Shown piece by piece: positions 14,483 to 17,827 of a DNA stretch of 17,827 nucleotides; within the stretch, counting starts at the first letter, position 1; each line of letters starts with the position of its first letter. The notes beneath the pieces are model-generated. The model worked only from the letters and a program-made list of their open reading frames with translations, did no database searches and had not been told where the DNA came from. The position numbers were made by a program, and so were the translations under genes. The stretch is from Candidatus Alistipes excrementipullorum. Lineage in GTDB: Bacteria > Bacteroidota > Bacteroidia > Bacteroidales > Rikenellaceae. The stretch covers positions 1 through 17,827 of the forward strand of contig DXGW01000044.1 of the NCBI GenBank assembly GCA_019113665.1. Reading direction: 5' to 3'.

Positions 14483-15145
14483 ATGAACGTGAAAATAGCT
14501 GAAGACTGGAAAGAGATACTCGTTCCGGAGTTTGACAAGCCTTATTTCGAGCAACTTACGAATTTCGTGCGTGACGAGTATGCGTCCCGCCGCATCTATC
14601 CTCGCGGGTCGAACATATTCCGGGCTTTCGACAAATGTCCGTTTGATCGGCTCAAGGTCGTGATCATTGGCCAGGATCCGTACCACGGGCCCGGTCAGGC
14701 CAACGGGCTGTGCTTCTCGGTGGGCGACGGGGTGCCCTTCCCGCCGTCGCTGCAGAATATCTTCAAGGAGGTGCATGACGATACCGGTGCGCCCATACCC
14801 GTGTCGGGCAATCTCGACCGCTGGGCCGAGCAGGGGGTACTGCTGCTCAATGCCGTGCTTACGGTGCGTGAACACGAGGCTGCATCGCATGCCGGCCGCG
14901 GCTGGGAGACATTCACCGATGCCGTGGTGAAGGCCATAGCCGAGCGCAAGGAGGGTATAGTCTACATGTTGTGGGGCAGTTACGCCCAGCGCAAGGGAGC
15001 CATTGCCGATCCCTCGCGTAACCTCATACTCAAGGCCGTACACCCCTCGCCGCTGTCGGTTTACCGTGGATTCTTCGGTTGCCGCCATTTTTCAAAAGCC
15101 AACGAATATCTGCAATCCATAGGCAAGACACCGATCGAATGGTAG
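14483..15145 (+). CDS. ung: Uracil-DNA glycosylase, family 1
   Basis: A 220-residue enzyme that removes uracil from DNA to start base excision repair. The water-activating motif GQDPYHGPGQA has Asp65. The leucine-loop motif HPSPLSVYRGFFGCRHFS has His187, the same number as in E. coli. The uracil-stacking and recognition segments GLCFSV (75-80), LLLNAVLTV (119-127) and MLWGSYAQ (163-170) are all present. The start at 14483 gives the normal family length. The gene is divergent from metK and ends before a strong bidirectional terminator, so it is a single-gene unit. Confidence 0.96.
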   Translation: MNVKIAEDWKEILVPEFDKPYFEQLTNFVRDEYASRRIYPRGSNIFRAFDKCPFDRLKVVIIGQDPYHGPGQANGLCFSVGDGVPFPPSLQNIFKEVHDDTGAPIPVSGNLDRWAEQGVLLLNAVLTVREHEAASHAGRGWETFTDAVVKAIAERKEGIVYMLWGSYAQRKGAIADPSRNLILKAVHPSPLSVYRGFFGCRHFSKANEYLQSIGKTPIEW

Positions 15146-15206
15146 ACGTCTGAATGCAGAGGCCGTGTCCGCGTCTCATAATTACTGTCGTCTGTCGGGA
15201 TTATGC

Positions 15207-15252
15207 AAAAAAATAGCGGTACCGTTTTCTGACAGACGGTACCGTTTTTTTT
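15207..15252. terminator. Bidirectional intrinsic terminator between ung and rpoD
   Basis: CGGTACCGTTT (15217-15227) pairs with AGACGGTACCG (15234-15244), eleven pairs with one G-U and a six-base loop. Eight T follow on the + strand (15245-15252). Seven A precede it (15207-15213), giving a U-run for the minus strand, so it can stop both ung and rpoD transcripts. An upstream CGTCTGTC (15189-15196) is complementary to GACAGACG (15231-15238) and could compete with the stem. Confidence 0.88.
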
Positions 15253-15273
15253 ATATGGTCTTTTGACCGGGTA

Positions 15274-16134
15274 CTAACCCAGATACGATTTGAGCAGCTT
15301 GCTGCGCGACGAGTGGCGCAGACGGCGAATTGCCTTCTCCTTGATCTGGCGCACACGCTCGCGTGTGAGGTCGAACTTCTCGCCGATCTCCTCGAGCGTC
15401 ATTTCCGAGCAGCCTATGCCGAAGAAATACTTGATGATGTCGCGTTCGCGCTCGGTCAGCGTCTCAAGTGCCCGGTCTACCTCCGTAGCCAGCGACTCGT
15501 TGATAAGTCCGCGGTCGGCATTGGGTGAGTCGGGGTTTACAAGCACGTCGAGCAGCGAGTTGTCTTCACCGTCGGCGAACGGTGCATCGACCGATATGTG
15601 ACGGCCTGCGACACGCAGCGTGTCGGTGACCTTCTCTTTCGGCAGCTCGAGCTCGGTTGCGAGCTCTTCGGGCGACGGGGTGCGTTCATGCTCCTGCTCG
15701 AAGCGGGCGAAAGCCTTGTTTATCTTGTTGAGCGAACCCACCTGGTTCAGCGGCAGACGTACTATTCGCGACTGCTCGGCCAAAGCCTGGAGGATCGACT
15801 GACGGATCCACCACACGGCGTACGAGATGAATTTGAAACCACGTGTTTCGTCGAACTTCTCGGCGGCCTTGATAAGTCCGAGGTTGCCTTCGTTGATAAG
15901 GTCCGGAAGGCTCAGACCTTGGTTCTGATACTGCTTGGCCACCGATACCACGAATCGAAGGTTGGCCTTGGTCAGTTTTTCCAGCGCCTCCTGATCACCC
16001 TTCTTGATACGCTGCGCGAGTTCGACCTCCTCCTCGACTGTGATCAGCTCTTCCTTGCCGATCTCCTGCAGGTACTTGTCGAGCGAGGCGCTTTCGCGGT
16101 TGGTGATCGATTTGGTAATTTTTAATTGACGCAT
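15274..16134 (-). CDS. rpoD: Primary sigma factor (RpoD/SigA, Bacteroidota short form)
   Basis: A 286-residue sigma-70 protein that directs RNA polymerase to housekeeping promoters of the TTTG/TAnnTTTG type seen in this window. Region 1.2 begins near residue 18 (SLDKYLQEIGKEELIT). Region 2 covers about 50-125, with LRFVVSVAKQYQNQGL, DLINEGNLGLIKAAEKFD and the -10-recognising FKFISYAVWWIRQSI. Region 3 covers about 130-205 and region 4 about 215-280, with the helix-turn-helix MTLEEIGEKFDLTRERVRQI. Region 1.1 and the large non-conserved insert of E. coli RpoD are absent, as in other Bacteroidota primary sigmas. It lies 105 bases downstream of htrA on the same strand, behind a large hairpin. Unlike its neighbours it has a clear Shine-Dalgarno sequence. 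Confidence 0.95.
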   Translation of the reverse strand: MRQLKITKSITNRESASLDKYLQEIGKEELITVEEEVELAQRIKKGDQEALEKLTKANLRFVVSVAKQYQNQGLSLPDLINEGNLGLIKAAEKFDETRGFKFISYAVWWIRQSILQALAEQSRIVRLPLNQVGSLNKINKAFARFEQEHERTPSPEELATELELPKEKVTDTLRVAGRHISVDAPFADGEDNSLLDVLVNPDSPNADRGLINESLATEVDRALETLTERERDIIKYFFGIGCSEMTLEEIGEKFDLTRERVRQIKEKAIRRLRHSSRSKLLKSYLG

Positions 16135-16143
16135 AATTTCTTG

Positions 16144-16148
16144 CTCCT
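16144..16148 (-). promoter_or_regulatory. Canonical Shine-Dalgarno of rpoD
   Basis: On the minus strand AGGAG (16148-16144) lies 9 bases before the rpoD ATG. None of htrA, clpP, tkt or metK has such a sequence, and Bacteroidota generally initiate without one. Confidence 0.7.
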
Positions 16149-16163
16149 ATCTTACTTATAATA

Positions 16164-16219
16164 ACAATTGACTTTTACTTCCCGTTGACGACATGCCGGC
16201 CGAAGTAAAAGTCAATTGT
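16164..16219 (-). repeat. 18-bp perfect inverted repeat between htrA and rpoD
   Basis: Arms ACAATTGACTTTTACTTC (16164-16181) and GAAGTAAAAGTCAATTGT (16202-16219) are exact complements around a 20-base, GC-richer loop. In the htrA-rpoD direction the hairpin begins 20 bases after the htrA stop and ends 29 bases before the rpoD ATG. It is followed by TTATTATAAG, not a pure T-run, so it may be an htrA terminator, an RNase processing site, or an attenuator for rpoD. No TAnnTTTG promoter lies in the spacer on the minus strand. Confidence 0.75.
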
Positions 16220-16239
16220 CAGTTGGCCGTTACGTCAGC

Positions 16240-17724
16240 TTACTCGATTATTACATAACTTGCGGCGCGGCCGTCGGGGTATATTCCGTCGATCGACGAC
16301 ACCTTGTCGGTTATGCGAGCCATGTCGGCGACTCCGTAGATCGCCTTGTCATTGATATGGGTTATGACGAAGCCCTGCTTTACGCGAGCCCTTTCGAGCA
16401 GTCCGCCGTGCTTGATTCCTGCAACCTGCACGCCGCCCCGGATATCGAGCGAACGGCACAGTTTGGCTCCGGCATCGACGAATTTTCCGCCGAGGGCTGC
16501 CTCCACATCAACGCTTTCGCGAGTCAAGAGTTCAGTTTTACCGGCTTTATTACGTAATGTAACTTCAAAATGTTTCAAATTGCCATCTCTTTTTATCGAG
16601 ATTTTCACCTTGTCGTTGGGACGGTGCTTGGCGATCTGCTCGGTAATGGTGGTACCGTTATCAATTTTCACGCCGTCGATGTCGATGATCACGTCGCCTT
16701 TGCGGATTCCTGCTTCGGAAGCTGCTCCGCCTTCGATTACGGAGGCTACGTACGCTCCGCCTATCTCCTTGATGCCGGTGTCCTTGCCCAACTCGTCAAT
16801 GAATGCCTGGTCGACCATGCGGTACGAGATGCCGAGAAGTGCGCGCTGCACCACTCCATACTCCTTGAGATCGACGACCACCTTGCGGACTATGGTCTCG
16901 GGCACGGCGAATGAATAGCCGATGTAGCTGCCGGTCGACGACTTGATTACGGTATTGATACCGACCAGTTCGCCGCGTGTATTCACGAGTGCACCTCCCG
17001 AGTTGCCGGGGTTGACGGCGGCGTCGGTCTGAATGAACGACTCGATGCGGAACTCATTGGGTATGACGTCGAGACGGCGGGCCTTGGCGCTTACGATACC
17101 TGCCGTGATTGTCGAACGCAGGTCGAACGGCGAGCCTATGGCCAGTACCCATTCGCCCAGACGCAGCGCGTCGGAACTTCCGAACGGCAGCGTCGGCAAT
17201 TTGTCGGCATCGATCTTGATGAGCGCGATGTCGGTCGTCGGGTCGCTGCCGATGACCTTGGCGTCGTACGAACTGCCGTCATTCAGCGTTACGCGCAACT
17301 TGGAGGCCCCGTCGATGACGTGGTTGTTGGTTACGATGTAACCGTCCTCGGAGATTATGACTCCAGATCCGCCGGCCCGGCGCTCCTGTATCTGCGGGCG
17401 TCCGTCGTAATAACGCTCCTGCGGAATACCGAAGAACTCGAGGAACGGGTCGTAAGAGCGCTGCCGCATCTCGACCTCCTGTATGGCTTCTATGTTGACT
17501 ACCGCCTTGACGGCGTTCTCGGCTGCGTAGGTAAGGTCGGGGTACCGGTCAGCCTCATATGCCGTGAACTGAGTCCCGAGTGCCGGGTTGCGTTCAACGG
17601 TGCGTTCCACTACCTGTATCTCTTTATCGTTGCGGTTGATCCGTGCGACACTCCATGCTGTCAGGCCTCCGGCAAGTGCCGATACGGCCATGACTCCCAA
17701 AAATAAAAATGCTCTCCTTTTCAT
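16240..17724 (-). CDS. htrA: Periplasmic serine protease/chaperone, HtrA/DegP family
   Basis: A 494-residue envelope quality-control protease. I use the ATG at 17724 (MKRRAFLFLG); the frame could extend three codons to a TTG, but the ATG gives a normal basic-hydrophobic signal. Residues 1-28 are a signal or anchor segment. The trypsin-like domain has the triad His135 (TNNHVIDGA), Asp165 (TTDIALIKI) and Ser242 (NPGNSGGAL). A first PDZ domain covers about 290-385 (LLGISY, GAASEAGIRKGDVIIDIDG). A second, shorter PDZ-like segment covers about 400-494 (GVQVAGIKHGGLLERARVKQGFVI). The 5' flank up to the window end has no full consensus promoter. rpoD follows on the same strand, so read-through from htrA could contribute to sigma-factor expression. 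Confidence 0.94.
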   Translation of the reverse strand: MKRRAFLFLGVMAVSALAGGLTAWSVARINRNDKEIQVVERTVERNPALGTQFTAYEADRYPDLTYAAENAVKAVVNIEAIQEVEMRQRSYDPFLEFFGIPQERYYDGRPQIQERRAGGSGVIISEDGYIVTNNHVIDGASKLRVTLNDGSSYDAKVIGSDPTTDIALIKIDADKLPTLPFGSSDALRLGEWVLAIGSPFDLRSTITAGIVSAKARRLDVIPNEFRIESFIQTDAAVNPGNSGGALVNTRGELVGINTVIKSSTGSYIGYSFAVPETIVRKVVVDLKEYGVVQRALLGISYRMVDQAFIDELGKDTGIKEIGGAYVASVIEGGAASEAGIRKGDVIIDIDGVKIDNGTTITEQIAKHRPNDKVKISIKRDGNLKHFEVTLRNKAGKTELLTRESVDVEAALGGKFVDAGAKLCRSLDIRGGVQVAGIKHGGLLERARVKQGFVITHINDKAIYGVADMARITDKVSSIDGIYPDGRAASYVIIE

Positions 17725-17794
17725 AACAAGCAAAAATTAATTATTATCAAATCAGAGGCGAATCATTTCATGCAGTTGTCTTTCATTTGTTTCG

Positions 17795-17802
17795 TAAAGA
17801 TA
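17795..17802 (-). promoter_or_regulatory. Weak -7-like element upstream of htrA
   Basis: Minus-strand TATCTTTA (17802-17795) matches seven of eight positions of the TAnnTTTG pattern's fixed and free bases, but no TTTG lies at the expected -33 position. It would give a leader of about 65 bases. The gap 17725-17827 is otherwise AT-rich and holds nothing else I recognise. Confidence 0.3.
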
Positions 17803-17827
17803 AACGCGCTTGTCAAGGAAATATTGC

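Noticed and set aside
16164..16219. TTGACTTTTA in the inverted-repeat arms read as a -35 box of an E. coli-type promoter
   Set aside because: No TATAAT lies at 16-18 bases in either direction, and this phylum uses a different promoter consensus.
1..17827. Mobile elements, CRISPR, defence genes, tRNA or rRNA genes
   Set aside because: No transposase, integrase, repeat array, defence domain or cloverleaf-like segment was seen. Nearly all of the window is accounted for by conserved housekeeping genes and short spacers.

Overview
The window is a high-GC stretch of a Bacteroidota chromosome, most likely order Bacteroidales and possibly Alistipes or a relative. Three things support this. Several intergenic regions carry promoters of the Bacteroidota primary-sigma type (TTTG, about 20 bp, TAnnTTTG). 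Most genes lack a Shine-Dalgarno sequence. The primary sigma factor is the short form (286 residues) without region 1.1. The genus is an inference from base composition and gene content. Nearly all genes are housekeeping genes. I see no insertion sequence, phage, CRISPR array, tRNA or rRNA, and no gap between genes exceeds about 210 bases.

Layout. Bases 1-1206 hold the 3' part of a family 3 glycoside hydrolase on the + strand, which ends at a perfect hairpin. Converging on it is a five-gene minus-strand operon (7196 to 1274) in which every junction overlaps: glutaminyl cyclotransferase lipoprotein, homocysteine S-methyltransferase domain protein, M20 amidohydrolase, RNase R, and the menaquinone enzyme MqnC. 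A divergent promoter region at about 7197-7304 separates it from the + strand proteostasis cluster tig, clpP, clpX. Transketolase follows with its own promoter. Then metK on the minus strand converges on tkt, with one terminator for each gene between them. Next come ung (+), a bidirectional terminator, and the minus-strand pair htrA then rpoD.

How the genes work together. Tig, ClpP and ClpX handle folding and degradation of cytosolic proteins, and HtrA does envelope quality control. MetK and the homocysteine methyltransferase belong to the methionine/SAM cycle. RNase R degrades structured RNA. The overlapping operon mixes unrelated functions, so its order reflects co-transcription more than a pathway.

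The most interesting element is in the 5' leader of metK. A 51-nt segment downstream of a consensus promoter matches the SAM-II riboswitch architecture in sequence and structure. It lies too far from the start codon to work by the usual Shine-Dalgarno masking. The rpoD leader is also unusual: an 18-bp perfect inverted repeat, no recognisable consensus promoter, and a canonical Shine-Dalgarno. I found no wholly new multi-gene system.
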